NCBI GenBank assembly: GCA_963575745.1
Contig: CAUYUJ010016704.1
Location: 221,285 to 285,284 of the forward strand
DNA length: 64,000 nt
Reading direction: 5' to 3'
Source of the DNA: Prorocentrum cordatum
Lineage: Eukaryota; Sar; Dinophyceae; Prorocentrales; Prorocentraceae
Made by a program: the position numbers and the translations under genes. Under the pieces are notes generated by a model. It was not told the origin of the DNA, ran no database searches, and worked only from the letters and a program-made list of their open reading frames with translations. Shown here one piece after another: positions 41,464 through 57,154 of this stretch (the stretch's first letter is position 1; each line of letters starts with the position of its first letter).

Positions 41464-41640
41464 GAACAACACACACCCATACCCATAAGGGGGTCGTTGG
41501 GAGGAGGACTGGCTATGGGTATGGGTGCGGGCTGTCGGACCCTGGGGAACGCTCCCGTTCGAGCGGGGACCCCCATCCGACAACACGCACCCATGGCCCT
41601 TTCCGACCCCCCTATGGGTATGGGTGTGTGTTGTTGGTTC
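41464..41640 (+). mobile_element. Foldback element M6, 177 bp
   Basis: The left end GAACAACACACACCCATACC and the right end read backwards GAACCAACAACACACACCCA form inverted termini, followed by CATAAGGGGGTCG / CATAGGGGGGTCG. Pairing resumes inside (ATGGGTGCGGGCTGTCGGAC versus ATGGGTGCGTGTTGTCGGAT), so nearly the whole element folds back. No target duplication seen. Confidence 0.75.
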
Positions 41641-42035
41641 ATCAGAGGTGGGCGGGCGGGGGGACTGCAGGCTGCAGGCAGGGGTGGGCTGGCGAGTGCG
41701 GGAGCGGGAGGCGGTCGGGCGTTGCGCAAACGGGGGGGGGGCGTTAAACTGGGAAGAGGAGAGGTGCACCTTGTTTGTGCCCCGCAGGAAAGGTGCACGT
41801 TTCTGTCTCTATCTCTCTCTCTCTCTCTCTCCCTCCCCCCCACAGTTATCATCGCCCCGCCATTGAGCCACGCCCGCGGCGGGCACGACGGGGGCGGGGG
41901 CAGGCAGCCTCGGGCGGAGCCTCCGCAGCAGCGGCGCCCGCCGTGGCCAGCGCGCCCACAGGCGAGGCCGCCCTCGGCCGCCCGGGGCCGCCACCGCTGA
42001 CGTCGCGGGGTGCCGACATCCGAACTACAGTCAAA
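41641..42035. other. GC-rich spacer with CT run
   Basis: A CTCTCTCT run lies at 41800-41835. No gene recognised. Confidence 0.4.
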
Positions 42036-42165
42036 GCGTTGAAATAAGGAACACTTTGAGTTCGGAAGGGGCTCGATGTTCCTTAGGCTTCTCCATCGCT
42101 GTTTCTCCTTAGGCTCAAAACGTTGAAATAAGGAACCATTTGAGTTCGGAAGGGGCTCGATGTTC
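42036..42165 (+). repeat. Direct duplication, about 47 bp, spaced 83 bp
   Basis: GTTGAAATAAGGAACACTTT then GAGTTCGGAAGGGGCTCGAT occurs at 42039-42085 and again at 42122-42167 with small changes. Confidence 0.85.
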
Positions 42166-42955
42166 GCCGCCCTGCTCGACGAGCGGCGAGACGAGCCGAC
42201 GTCCAGGCTCTCAGAGACCGCCGCGGCCGCGGCGCGGGGGGGCCGAGGACTCCAGGGCGCCGGGCGCGGAGACGTCGGCCAGTAGCGCCGATTGCGGGGA
42301 CGGCGGCGACCATTTCGACGCCATCGCCTACGCTGTGCTCTCGGGTTCGGGGCGGCCATCTCTGTTCCTCTTGCCCTCCTCGGGCACGGCGGCGCCTTTA
42401 CGGCCAAAGTGGGGCTCCGTTCCGTATTTGGCGTTCCTTCTTTCAGCGGCCCGACTGTATATCCCCACGAACCATCGATTCTGCTGAATCGACGAGAGGC
42501 GGGGGTTAGGGTTCGGATTTCGCCGCGTGTTCGACGCATTCCGAACCGTACCCCGCCGCCCGTCGAGTTTCCTGAATCGTTGATCGGCGAGGGTAGGGTT
42601 CGGATTTCGCCGCCGATTCGCTGCTCCTCCCGCCGCACGCCAGAAGCTGCGGCGCCGCCGCCTCCGCAGCCGCCGCCTGCAGCCGTCGCGGCCACCACCA
42701 GCTATTTTCGGGCTGGCTCGGGGAGAGCAGGCTGCCTGCCTGGGCCCTCCCAACGCATCCTCCTGCCTGTCGGTGTACTGGCTAAGGGCCGCCAGAGGAG
42801 CTTCGACGCCGCGAGCGGACGTGATTTGGAACCCAAGATGGTGTAGGGAGAGTGGAGGGGTAGCCCTTTTCGGAGACCCGCAAAGCTTTGCAAATGCACT
42901 CGCGTCCGCCAGTTCGGATATCGGGGAAGAGTTTATGGTCAAGATGGTAATGGCG
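42166..42955. other. Spacer with short repeated phrases
   Basis: GTTAGGGTTCGGATTTCGCC (42505) recurs as GTAGGGTTCGGATTTCGCCG (42590). A phrase similar to 27570 lies at 42415-42450. No gene recognised. Confidence 0.4.
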
Positions 42956-42961
42956 ATGGAT

Positions 42962-43148
42962 GTGTGGATATTTCTCTCTCTCTCTTATTCTCTCGTTCCC
43001 TCTCTCTCTCTCTTTCTCTTTATTGTTCTCTCTCTCTCTCTTGTTCTCCTTCTCTCTCTATATAGATAGATGCATATATATATATATATATATATATGTG
43101 CATACATACATACATACATACATACATACATACATACATACATACTGA
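42962..43148 (+). repeat. CT, TA and TACA microsatellites
   Basis: TCTCTC units (42970-43062), TATATA (43072-43097) and CATA tetramers (43098-43146). Confidence 0.95.
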
Positions 43149-43263
43149 TATGCCAGGAGTGAGAGGCCAAACGGTCTCACACTGTCCCTGAGCGCATATC
43201 TAAAGTGAGTGTCCGTGCTTGAGACGATTGAACTTTCATTTCTGGGTAAATCTATTTTGGGGG

Positions 43264-43421
43264 TGGACAGACCTCCTACCCTGACACGTCGATTAGGGAA
43301 TCGGCCGTTTTCGGTTCGCGGGAGGGCGTCGCGGCCGTCATTTTTGCGGGGCCAGGTCCGTCGGTTTCGGTCCCAGGCCGTTTTCACGAAAGGGAGGTTT
43401 TACTACAGGGAGGTTTGTCCA
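43264..43421 (+). mobile_element. Inverted-repeat element family M4, copy 2
   Basis: Starts TGGACAGACCTCCTACC and ends GGGAGGTTTGTCCA. Matches the outer parts of 21284-21624 but lacks the M3 insertion, providing its empty site at about 43290. Confidence 0.75.
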
Positions 43422-43800
43422 CCGCCGAATATTGTTGATCCCCCTGTTGATCACCCTTGCATTGCATTCTAATTGAATTGCCCGAGTCGGGCTCTCGATC
43501 GAGACTGCACTGCAATTTACTCAAAGGCCGTGCTTTCACTTGAAACGTGTTTTTAGTTAAGTATGGAGTTACGCTATCGGCTCTGTGGAAACTTCCTCTC
43601 GCCCAGGACCTGCTCACAATGTAGGGCTCGGGATTCGAGGGCCTGGGTATACATGTTGAACGCCACGCGGGCAACGACGAGCGAAAAGATTTGAGAATGT
43701 TTGCTCGGGAGAGGCGGCCCCAACAGTATCAGGGCAGAGAAGAGAGTGGCCTTCATGCTGTGTGGTTTGGGAGGGAAGACGGAGGGCCGAGGCAGGGGGA
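43422..43800. other. Spacer without recognised gene
   Basis: Ordinary-complexity sequence; no motif recognised. Confidence 0.35.
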
Positions 43801-44056
43801 GAGAGGGGGGACGGGGGGGGGGAGGGGAGGGGAGGGGAGGGGAGTGGAGGGAAGCGTGGAGGGGACGGGAATGGTTCAGTCTTCCCCCCCCCCCCCCCTG
43901 CAGCGGCACCGGCGGCTGGCCGAACCGCAGAAGCGGCGAGTGGCAGAACCACACGCTGTTCGGCGGCGAGAAGGCGCTGGGCCCCGCTGTGGCAGGAGGG
44001 CGGGGCGGCAGGCGGTCGGAGGCGACGGCGGGGGCGAGCAGCGCAGGGGAGGGCTC

Positions 44057-44157
44057 TCCTCCTCCTCCTCCTCCTCCTCCTCCTCCTCCTCCTCCTCCTC
44101 CTCCTCCTCCTCCTCCTCCTCCTCCTCCTCCTCCTCCTCCTCCTCCTCCTCCTCGGG
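44057..44157 (+). repeat. Pure CTC microsatellite
   Basis: About 33 uninterrupted TCC units. Poly-Ser, poly-Pro, poly-Leu and poly-Glu frames are artefacts. Confidence 0.97.
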
Positions 44158-44880
44158 CCAGTCGCCCCCCCACGTTGCCTCCGAGGCGTGAGGAAGAGAG
44201 GCTGGGTAGCCCGCGGGGGGTCGAAGATCGCGCTTCGCGCGCCACGCGACGGGCCAGCAGGCCGCCCATCTCCAGAGTGGCCGCGCGAGGGCACGAGGGC
44301 GCACTCGCGGGGCGCCACGCGCGAATCTTAGTGGCCTCGGGAGACTTCCAATCCCAAGTTCTCCACGGCACCGGCCTGGTGGGCACAGGGAGCTGCTGGG
44401 ATTCGAAACATGGGCACCTCAGCCCTGGCCTGCCGAGGCGGACTTTGGGCGTGGCGTACTTCACGAGGGGTCGAACAAAAAGGCTCAATAGCCCATGGCA
44501 CGTGCGACGAGCTCAACGAGCGAAAGGTGCTCGCCCATCTGCTCGAGGGGCAGGTGGACATGAAGCGGCGCGAAAGCAGTCGGACCATCCACGGCTAGGG
44601 GCCTCAGGATTGCGACTTGGCTAAAATGGGCCCTTCCGACTCTGTTCTGTTCTGCTTTGTTCTGCCCCATCCGACTCATCGCCTCTGCTTCCCCACGCGG
44701 ATGTGCCTTGCTTTGCTACGATGTGCGGGATTATGTGTATGATCGTGTGCACTCGCCTCTACGATAGTCACTGTGTGGTCGTCTCTTCTCTGCACCACCC
44801 CTTTCTCTATCATGTTCATATCCAGCTCCACCCCATCATCTGAGTCGTCACTGTTCTCTCATGTTCGAGGCCGTGCGGCG
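44158..44880. other. Spacer without recognised gene
   Basis: A plus frame runs to 44624 but shows no domain; composition is GC-rich. Confidence 0.35.
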
Positions 44881-44885
44881 CTCTG

Positions 44886-45010
44886 TTGTCTTTCCCCAAC
44901 CATCCTGTGGTGCGGGGTCTTCCTTCGTTTTGAAGAGACAGCGCCCCGCGCTCCCTCCTCATTCCTCCCTCCTCCCACCTCCCTCCTCCGCCCCTGTGTC
45001 TCTGCCCTCC
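44886..45010 (+). repeat. Leader module preceding a 90-bp satellite array, copy 1
   Basis: CCCCAACCATCCTGTGGTGC, TTTTGAAGAGACAGCGCCCC and a C/T-rich stretch lead into the array. Same order at 54585-54720 and 58705-58800. Confidence 0.75.
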
Positions 45011-45017
45011 GCATGCC

Positions 45018-45830
45018 TCTGTTTCGGCACACCCCTCACGCGCTTCGTGGCTCCATGGGGAGCTCCACCGAAGGCCCCAGTGGCAGGGTTCGCATGGCGG
45101 CCCCGCCCCATTTCGGCAAACCCTTCACACGTTTCGTGGCCCCATAGGGAGCTCCACCGAAGGTCTCAGTGGCAGTGTTCGCATGGCGGCTCCGCCCCCA
45201 CTTCGGCACACCCCTCACACGTTTCGTGGCCCCATAGGGGAGCTCCACAGAAGGCCCCTGTGGCAGGGTTCGCATGGCGGCCCCGCCCCATTTCGGCAAA
45301 CCCTTCACACGTGACTCCATAGGGAGCTCCACCGAAGGTCTCAGTGGCAGTGTTCGCACGGCGGCGCCAATTTCGGCACACCCTTCACACGTTTCTTGGC
45401 CCCGTAGGGAGCTCCACCGAAGGCCCCAGTGGCAGGGTTCGCGTGGCGGCCCCGCCCCATTTCGGCACAGCCTCCGCACGTTTCTTGGTCCCATGTGTGA
45501 GTTTCACCGAAGGCCCTAGTGGCAGGGTTCGCATGGCGGCCCCGCCCAATTTCAGCACACACACACACAGACACACCACACGTTTCGTGGCCCGATAAGG
45601 GGCCCCAGTGGCAGGGTTCGCCGCCTCCATTTCGGCAACCCCCTTAGAAGTTTCGTGGCCGCATAGGGAGTTCCACCGAAGGGCCTAGTGAGCGGTTCGG
45701 CGGCCCCGCCCAATTTCGGCGCACCCCCCGCACGCTTCGTGGCCCCATAGGGAGCTCCACCGAAGGCCCCAGTGGCATGGTTCGCATGGCGGCCCCGCGC
45801 CATTTTGGTGCATCCCTCACACGGCCCCAT
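45018..45830 (+). repeat. 90-bp satellite array 1 (diverged)
   Basis: Units carry CACACGTTTCGTGGCCCCAT, AGGGAGCTCCACCGAAGG and CAGTGGCAGGGTTCGCATGG. Unit lengths vary more than in arrays 3 and 4. Confidence 0.9.
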
Positions 45831-45831
45831 T

Positions 45832-45925
45832 GGGAATCCCACCAGCATTCTGGGCGTCGGTGGTTTAAGGCGTTTCCTCTTCCACCCCTCCTTCTTCCCT
45901 TTCGGGGAGGGGTTGATCACTGCTC
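45832..45925 (-). repeat. Dispersed family E, copy 3 (reverse)
   Basis: Reverse complement reads AACCCCTCCCCGAAAGGGAA, GGGTGGAAGAGGAAACGCC and TAAACCACCGACGCCCAGAA. It joins satellite array 1 to the GGC-bearing tandem family. Confidence 0.7.
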
Positions 45926-46184
45926 CCTATTAATAAACACCCCCTCCGCCAGGCGACTGGGGGCGACTGGGGGCCACCCCCCCACCATCCCTTGTAAAAA
46001 ACAATACAAAACACACGCTGTCTCCAAATTCGGAACATGCGCAGCCAACCCGATGCGCCCCCCCCCATCATCCTTGTCAAAGAAAACAATACAGAGTACA
46101 CTTGGCGGCGGCGGCGGCTGCGGCGGCGGGGGCGGCGGCGGCGGCGGCGGCGGCGGCTGCGGCGGCGGCGGCGGCGGCGGCGGC

Positions 46185-46216
<32 letters not shown>

Positions 46217-46371
46217 TGGCGGCGGCGGCGGCGGCGGCGGATTGCCCCCCAGTAGCTGCCCATCCAAAGACGGCTGCTGAATATGCTCAGGCTCGGGCCA
46301 GATTCGGGTGCTACGTATGTGTTGGGAGGGCGGGTGGGAGTGAGCGAGACGGCTTGCGGGCGGGGAGGGGG
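45911..46371 (+). repeat. GGC-bearing tandem family H, unit 1
   Basis: The unit starts TTGATCACTGCTCCCTATTA, then GAACATGCGCAGCCAACCCG and GAGTACACTTGGC. A GGC array follows (46104-46236), then GCTGAATATGCTCAGGCTCG and GGCGGGTGGGAGTGAGCGAG. It meets the next TTGATCAC head to tail. Confidence 0.85.
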
Positions 46372-46548
46372 TCTTGATCACTGTTCCCTATTAATAAACA
46401 CCCCCTCCCCCAGGCGACTGGGGGCGACTGGGGTCCATCCCCCCCCCCACCATCCCTTGCAAAAACAATACAAAACACACGCTGTCTCCAAAATCGGAAC
46501 ATGCGCAACCAACCCGATGCGCCCCCCCCCCCCATCCTTGTCAAAAAA
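46372..46548 (+). repeat. GGC-bearing tandem family H, unit 2 (truncated)
   Basis: Repeats the first ~175 bp of unit 1 and stops before the GGC array, at CCTTGTCAAAAAATTATCCC. Confidence 0.85.
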
Positions 46549-46689
46549 TTATCCCGGCAAAGCAACCGAACAGCGATGTGTAGAAGCAAATCTGAAAGCA
46601 TTCCCCTTAAGATTCACATGAAAATCCAGTTGTAGAATTCTGCTGTTCTCGCAGTCGTCGTCGCATTCGCGATGACAGTCGCAGCGGCA

Positions 46690-47038
46690 ACGGCAGTCGC
46701 AGCCTCAGCCTCAGCCTCAGCCTGCCTCAGCCTCAGCCTCTGCCTGCCTCAGCCTCAGCCTGCCTCAGCCTCAGCCTCAGCCTGCTTCAGCCTCAGCCTC
46801 AGTCTGCCTTCAGCCTCGGCCTCAGCCTCAGCTTGCCTCAGCCTCAGCCTGCATCAGCCTCAGCCTCAGCCTCAGCCTGCCTCAGCATCAGCCTGCTTCA
46901 CCCTCAGCCTTCAGCCTGCCTCAGCCTCAGCCTCAGTCTGCTTCAGCCTCAGCCTCAGTCTGCCTTCAGCCTCGGCCTCAGCCTCAGCCTGCCTCAGCCT
47001 CAGCCTGCCTCGGCCGCAGCATCAGCCTGCCTCGGCAT
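46690..47038 (+). repeat. CAGCCT hexanucleotide array
   Basis: CAGCCTCAGCCTCAGCCTGC and variants for about 350 bp. Ser/Ala-rich frames are artefacts. Confidence 0.95.
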
Positions 47039-47039
47039 T

Positions 47040-47330
47040 CAAAATGTGGCCCAGGAATTGCATTCAAAATCATGCCCAGGAATAGAGTTCTGGGAACTTG
47101 AAGAGCACGAAGTGGCTTACAGTTGGCTCCGGCATCCAAAATGTGGCCCGGGAATGGAGTTCTGGGAAGTCGAAGAGCACGAAGTGGCCTACAGTTGGCT
47201 CCGGGCATCCAAAATGTGGCCCGGGAATGGAGTTCTGGGAAGTCGAAGAGCACGAAGTGGCCTACAGTTGGTTCCGGGCATCCAAAATGTAGCCCGGGAA
47301 TGGAGTTCTGGGAGCACCAAGAGCGATTTT
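47040..47330 (+). repeat. Tandem repeat, about 70 bp, four units
   Basis: Each unit contains CATCCAAAATGTGGCCCGGG, AATGGAGTTCTGGGAAGTCG and GAGCACGAAGTGGCCTACAG. Confidence 0.9.
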
Positions 47331-47445
47331 GCGAGGATGTCCAAAGCGATTTTTTGGCTTCGGCGGCAGCCTTTCCGGGTCCCGCCCACACCCCCCTGAG
47401 GAGTCATCTGTTGTTCTTTTTGGAGACCATTAGAAACCTATCAGC

Positions 47446-47720
47446 AAGAGCTGTTGGGTAACAATACCGAGTACACTTGGCGGCAGCGGCGGCGGCTGCG
47501 GCGGCGGTGGCGGCGGCTGCGGCGGCTGCGGCGGCGGCGGCGGCGGCGGGGGCGGCGGCGGCGGCGGCGGCGGCGGCTACGGCGTCGGCGCTGGCGGCGG
47601 CGGCGGTGGCCGGTGGCGGCGGCGGCTGCGGCGCGGCGGTTGGCAGGGGGAACACTACCCAGCGAGTGGGGCCAACCCGAGTCCAGCACCCCCAACCACC
47701 ATCTTTGTTTGTCGATATAT
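47446..47720 (+). repeat. GGC-bearing tandem family H, unit 3 (partial)
   Basis: Contains AACAATACCGAGTACACTTG followed by a GGC array (47477-47640). Upstream and downstream family landmarks are mostly missing. Confidence 0.75.
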
Positions 47721-47840
47721 CATGATACATATATATATATAATACAAATACATATGGTGTATCCTACATATTATATACATGTGTATATAATATATATATA
47801 TATGTATATTATTAGATATAATAGAATATATATATAACAA
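47721..47840 (+). repeat. TA-rich microsatellite
   Basis: ATACATATATATATAT-type units between H units 3 and 4. Confidence 0.9.
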
Positions 47841-47867
47841 CTGCTCGAATGGCAACTGGCCCAAATT

Positions 47868-48357
47868 CGAACATGCGCAGCGAGAACATGCGCAGCCAAC
47901 ACGATGCGGCCCACCCCATCATCCCTGTCAAAAAAACAATACCGAATACACTGGCGGCGGCGGCGGGCGGCGGCGGCGCTGCGCCGGCGGCGGCGGCGAC
48001 GCTGCCGGCAGGCGTCTTCATCGGCTTCGGCGGCGGCGGCTACGGCGGCGCGGCGGCACCGCCTCCAGTGGCTCTCGGTTGCTGGCTGCGGCGGCGCGGT
48101 TGGCAGCCTGGGGGCGGCGCGGCGGGGCGGCTGCAAGCGGCGGCGTCCGGCGGGCGGCGGCGCGGCGGCGGCGGCGGATGCGGGCAGCGGAGGCGGCGGC
48201 GGCGGCGGAGGGCGGCGCGGCGGTGCGGCTTGGGGCCCAAATGCCCCCATAGCTCGCCCATCCTAGCGACTGCTGAATGCTCAGGCTCGGTCCAGACTCG
48301 TGGTGATCCATAGTGTTGGAGGGCGGGTGGGAGTGAACGAGACGGCTGCGGGCGGGG
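47868..48357 (+). repeat. GGC-bearing tandem family H, unit 4
   Basis: GAACATGCGCAGCCAACACG and CAATACCGAATACACTGGC lead into a GGC array (47951-48230), then GACTGCTGAATGCTCAGGCT and GGGCGGGTGGGAGTGAACGA. Confidence 0.85.
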
Positions 48358-49010
48358 AGGGAGTCTGTTCCCCTATTAATAGACACCCCTCCCCCATGCG
48401 ACTGGGGGACAACCAGGGCCCATGCCACCCCAGTTGGCGGAGCACCTGGCAAAAAACCATACAAAACACACTCTGCCTCCAAAGTCTGAACATGCGCAGC
48501 CAACCCGGTGCGCCCCCCCCCACCATCCCTGTCAACAAAATACAATACCGAGTACACTTGGCGGCGGCGGCGGCGGCTGCGGCGGCGGTGACATCGGCTG
48601 CGGCGGCTGCGGCGGCGGCGGCGGCGACGGCGGGGGCGGCGACGGCGGTGGCGGCGACGGCGGCGGGCGCGGCGTCTGCCGGCGGCGGCGGCGGGGTGCG
48701 GTGGCGGCGGCCGGCTGCGGCGGCGGCTTGCGGTTGGCAGTGGGGAACGGCGGCGCGAAAGGCGGAGGCGGCGGGCAGCGGCGGCGGAGGAGGCGGCGGC
48801 GCGGGAGGCGGCGGGCGGCGGCGGCGGCGGCGGCGGCGGGCTGGCCCCAGTAAGGCCCATCCAAAGGGGGGGAACGTGGAACTTTTTGTTTTTTTTTTTT
48901 TTTTGCTGAATATGCTCAGGCTCGGGCAAGACTCGGGTGTTACGTATGTGTTGGGAGGGCGGGTGGGAGTGAGCGGGGCGGCTTGCGGGCGGGGACGGGG
49001 TAACTTGACC
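48358..49010 (+). repeat. GGC-bearing tandem family H, unit 5
   Basis: GTTCCCCTATTAATAGACAC, GAACATGCGCAGCCAACCCG and GAGTACACTTGGC precede a GGC array (48557-48842). A T-run (48886-48904) and CTGAATATGCTCAGGCTCGG follow. Confidence 0.85.
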
Positions 49011-49185
49011 CTCCCCCATACCCCCCCCCCCCATGGACCTGGACATGGGGTTCCGCGGGGCGTCGGAGCGTCCAAAACGGCGTCGGCGAAGAAGCAACAA
49101 CCATTGGTTTGATTATGGTTTTGGCCACATGTTGGCCTCCTGGGGGGGGGCGTAATTAAAGACCCCCCCTTCGTTGACCTATATC
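49011..49185. other. Spacer
   Basis: C-run and ordinary sequence; no feature. Confidence 0.4.
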
Positions 49186-49189
49186 ATCC

Positions 49190-49578
49190 AATATGGCCCC
49201 AAGAGCCCCTAACGCTTCCGATAACGCTCCGACAAGGCCCCCAAAGGGGCCCAAAGGGCGCCCATGAGGCCCCAGGGTGGCCCCAAGATAGCCCCTTATA
49301 ATGTCCCCAAAAGGCCCCCAAAAGACCCCCAGGGGGACCCCAAGCGGCCTCCCCGAGGCGCCCAAGATGCCCAAGAGTCCTCAGGACCGCCAAGAGACCC
49401 CCGAGACGTCCCAAGAGGCTTCAAAACAACCGCCCACGAGATATCCCAAAGGGGCTCCGAGAGGCATTCAAGAGACGTCCAAGAGATCCGAAGAGGCTTC
49501 TCGAGGACCCCCGAAGCCCCCAAGATCCCCCCCAGACGCTCCAAGAGGTGTCCAAAACAACCCCCAAGAGGCATCCTA
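49190..49578 (-). repeat. GGCC minisatellite, reverse orientation
   Basis: CCCCCAAGAGGCATCC and GCCCCCAAAAGACCCCCAGG are the reverse complement of the GGCCTCTTGG family. Confidence 0.8.
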
Positions 49579-49584
49579 AGATGA

Positions 49585-49800
49585 TCATATGTCCGCCCTG
49601 TGTCCTCCTCCTTCTCCTTGCCAATTTTTCTTTTTCTGGTTATCCTCCTCCTCCTCCTCCTCCTCTCCTCCCTCATCCTCCGCTTCTCATCCCCCTCCCC
49701 TCCTCCCCTCCTCCTCCTCACCCTCCTCCTCCTCCTCCTCTGCCTCCTCCTCTTCCTGCTCGTCCTCCCCCCCTCCTCCCCCTTACCCGATTACTCATCA
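49585..49800 (+). repeat. CTC-rich microsatellite
   Basis: CTCCTCCTCC units with TCTTCCTG interruptions up to the start of the ACT array. Confidence 0.9.
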
Positions 49801-49801
49801 T

Positions 49802-54565
<4,764 letters not shown>

Positions 54566-54584
54566 GTGGTGCTGGAACACCCCT

Positions 54585-54845
54585 TCTTCCCTACCATCCT
54601 GTGGTGTTGGGTCCTTATCTTGAAGAGACGGCACCCCGCGTCACCTCCTCCTCTTCCTCGCTCATCATCCCTCCCTTCCTCCTCCCATCCGTCCGTCTCC
54701 TCCCCCTCCTCCCATCCTTGCCTCTGCCCTCTGCAAGTCACCACCGTGCGTCGTCATCTTCAGCGCCATTACCCTCGTCATCGCCATTATCCACACCATC
54801 GTCACCATCGAGGTCAGCATCGTGCCTCTGCTTTCCGCAGGTCCA
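54585..54845 (+). repeat. Leader module of satellite array, copy 2
   Basis: CTACCATCCTGTGGTGTTGG, TCTTGAAGAGACGGCACCCC, then C/T-rich sequence and CACCATCGTCACCATCG units. Confidence 0.75.
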
Positions 54846-54847
54846 CA

Positions 54848-55435
54848 GTGTCGTCACACCCCTCACACGCTCCGTGGCCCCATTGGGGCCCCAACCGAAA
54901 GCCCAGTGGCACCGCCCGCATGGCGCCACCGCACCCATTTCGGCACACTCGTCACACGTTCCGTGGCCCATAACGAGCTCCACCAAAGGCCCCAGTGACA
55001 CCGCCCGCATGGCGCCACCGCACCAATTTGGCACACCTCTCACACCGTTCGTGGTCCCATACGGAGCCCCACCAAAGGCCCCAGTGGCTGCGCTCACATG
55101 ACACCACCTCGCTCATTTTGGCACGCCCCTCACTGTGTCCCCGTAAGGGTGCCCCACCGAAGGCCCAGATGCAAGCTCTCGCATGCGGCCACCACGCCCA
55201 CTGTGGCACACCCCTGACACGTTTCGTGGCCCCATCAGGAGCTCAGCCGGAGGCCCGCGTGGCATCGATCGCATGCGGCCACCGTGCCCATTGTGGCACA
55301 CCAGTCCCATGTGTCGTTGCCCCTGAAGGGGGCCCCACCGAAGTCCCAGATGCAAGCGCTCGCATGCTGTCACCGCACTGTTTTGGCACACCTCTCACAC
55401 GGTTCGTGGCCCCATAGGGAGCTCCACCGAACGCG
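54848..55435 (+). repeat. 90-bp satellite array 2
   Basis: Six or so units with CACACGTTCCGTGGCCC, GAGCTCCACCAAAGGCCCC and CGCATGGCGCCACCGCACC, more diverged than arrays 3 and 4. Confidence 0.9.
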
Positions 55436-56115
55436 GCGCATACAACGACAGTGCCCACAACTGCACATGGCCGGGCCTTTCGCCAGACTATTGTGCATTT
55501 GTCTTGTCATTGCCACGCTTACCGCTATTACGACCCTGCTACGATCGTGACACGTTTATTGTCATTACGATGACTCTGGCGACCATTGCTACTATCACGA
55601 AAAGTCAAGTCTATTTCTGCTGGTATTATTGTTGCTACCTTCACCATTACTAGTACGACCGCTGGTATCATTCGTACTAACATCACCACGGCGACCACTG
55701 ATACGACACTGTGACTACCGTGCTACTACTACTGGTATTACTTTTACGATTACGATTGATATTACCACTACTGCGGCGAATACCAATACGGACACTTCCC
55801 AGTGTTTCCACCACCACCACATTTCTTGTCTTTACGGCCACATCACCATTACCAACGCTACTGTCATTCCTGCGACCTCTATCTCTACCAAAACTACCGC
55901 TAACCGACACTTCACTATTGCTGCCAATGTTACGACCACCACACCACCATTAGTAGTAGTATTACCACTACCACGGCCCTGCTTTTCTTATGTGTGCATG
56001 ACTATCACCACGGTTTCCACCACCACGACTACTATGACCACTACCTTGCTCTTCGCCCACTGCTGCTACACCGTTCTTCTTACTGTTGCGAGAATGAAGT
56101 ACCCGACTACTGCTA
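55436..56115. other. Degenerate triplet-rich spacer
   Basis: Begins with the array tail CTGCACATGGCCGGGCCTTT shared with 61690, then ACT/ACC/ATT-biased sequence resembling a decayed extension of the ACT array. No gene recognised. Confidence 0.45.
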
Positions 56116-56337
56116 CGACGACCCCTACTCGTCGATCCTTCGTCTTCGGTCCTCGGGCATCAAGGAGGTCGGGGAGGGAAGTGGCGAGGAGGGATGTGTC
56201 TTGCGCACTGAGCTGAAGAAGCATGCGCCGCCCACGGCCCCGTCCCGCTCCCGCCGCGCCCAGGCGTCGAACCCGAGGATGAAGCGGGGGGTGGCGGTGC
56301 GCCCGGGCGCGGAGAGGGAGGGGGCGTCAATTCGACG
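56116..56337. other. GC-rich spacer
   Basis: No feature recognised. Confidence 0.4.
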
Positions 56338-56546
56338 ACACGTAAGAGTGACCCTTCGCCGGAGCGACCTTTGGTGCGGGCCCATTGGGGTCCCCTATCG
56401 CCGAACGCGAGGCGGCAGTGGCGTCTTGCGCGCTTGGGTTTGGCCCCCGCGCGGCCCCCAAAAAGCCGCGCACCAAAGGTCACTGGAGGAGGAGGAGGAG
56501 GAGGAGGAGGAGGAGGAGGAGGAGGAGGAGGGTCACTCCTACGTGT
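56338..56546 (+). mobile_element. Foldback element M11 containing an AGG array
   Basis: The left end ACACGTAAGAGTGACCCT pairs with the right end read backwards, ACACGTAGGAGTGACCCT. A second inner pair is GACCTTTGGTGCGGGC against GCCGCGCACCAAAGGTC. An AGG run (56486-56530) sits between the inner and outer right arms. No target duplication evident. Confidence 0.65.
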
Positions 56547-56559
56547 AGCCGATCAATGA

Positions 56560-56745
56560 GGGCGGCAGGAGGGCGGGCCGGCGGCAGAGGGGGGGGGCGA
56601 GGAAGAAGGGGGGGGGGCAGGAGGGCGAAGCGGCGGAGCAGGGGCGCAACGGCAAGAGGGCGGAGCGGCAGGGGGAACGGCGGATGGGAGGGGGGGCAGG
56701 AGGGCGGAACGGCGGAGGAGGGGGGGGCGAAGAGAGCAGTCTGGC
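56560..56745 (+). repeat. GGCGGCAGGAGGGCGGA purine-rich repeats
   Basis: Loose GCGGCAGGAGGGCGGAA-type units with G-runs, some able to form quadruplexes. Confidence 0.6.
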
Positions 56746-56947
56746 GGTCGTCGCTGTTCCCCACACGTTTCGTGGGGTTGCGGTCTTCTTCCCACCCGCG
56801 TCGCACGCGCGTCTCACTCACACACCCGCGCTCCCCTGCCCCTCGACCTCTTCTTGCATCCCCTCACCCACACGCAACACATGCACGGCACGTACATGCG
56901 ACACGCGAGTACATACAGCCGCACGCATGTACACACTTGCACACGCA

Positions 56948-56982
<35 letters not shown>

Positions 56983-57150
56983 CCAGTGCACGCTTGTCGT
57001 GTTCATTGCATCATACACCCACGGCGTATGCGCCACATATTGGGCACCCACATGAGACACACGTCCAGGTACAGCCGCACACGCATCATACACATGACAC
57101 GCACACCACACAACACAACTACGCGCAAGATTCGCAGGGCGTGGCAGGCG
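56746..57150. other. Spacer with CA run
   Basis: ACACAC run at 56952-56974; otherwise ordinary sequence with CACATGAGACACACG-like phrases. No gene. Confidence 0.4.
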
Positions 57151-57154
57151 TGGC

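Noticed and set aside
41215-42698. 518-codon minus-strand frame
   Set aside because: It crosses the M6 foldback, a CT run and direct duplications, with GC-rich composition and no recognised domain.
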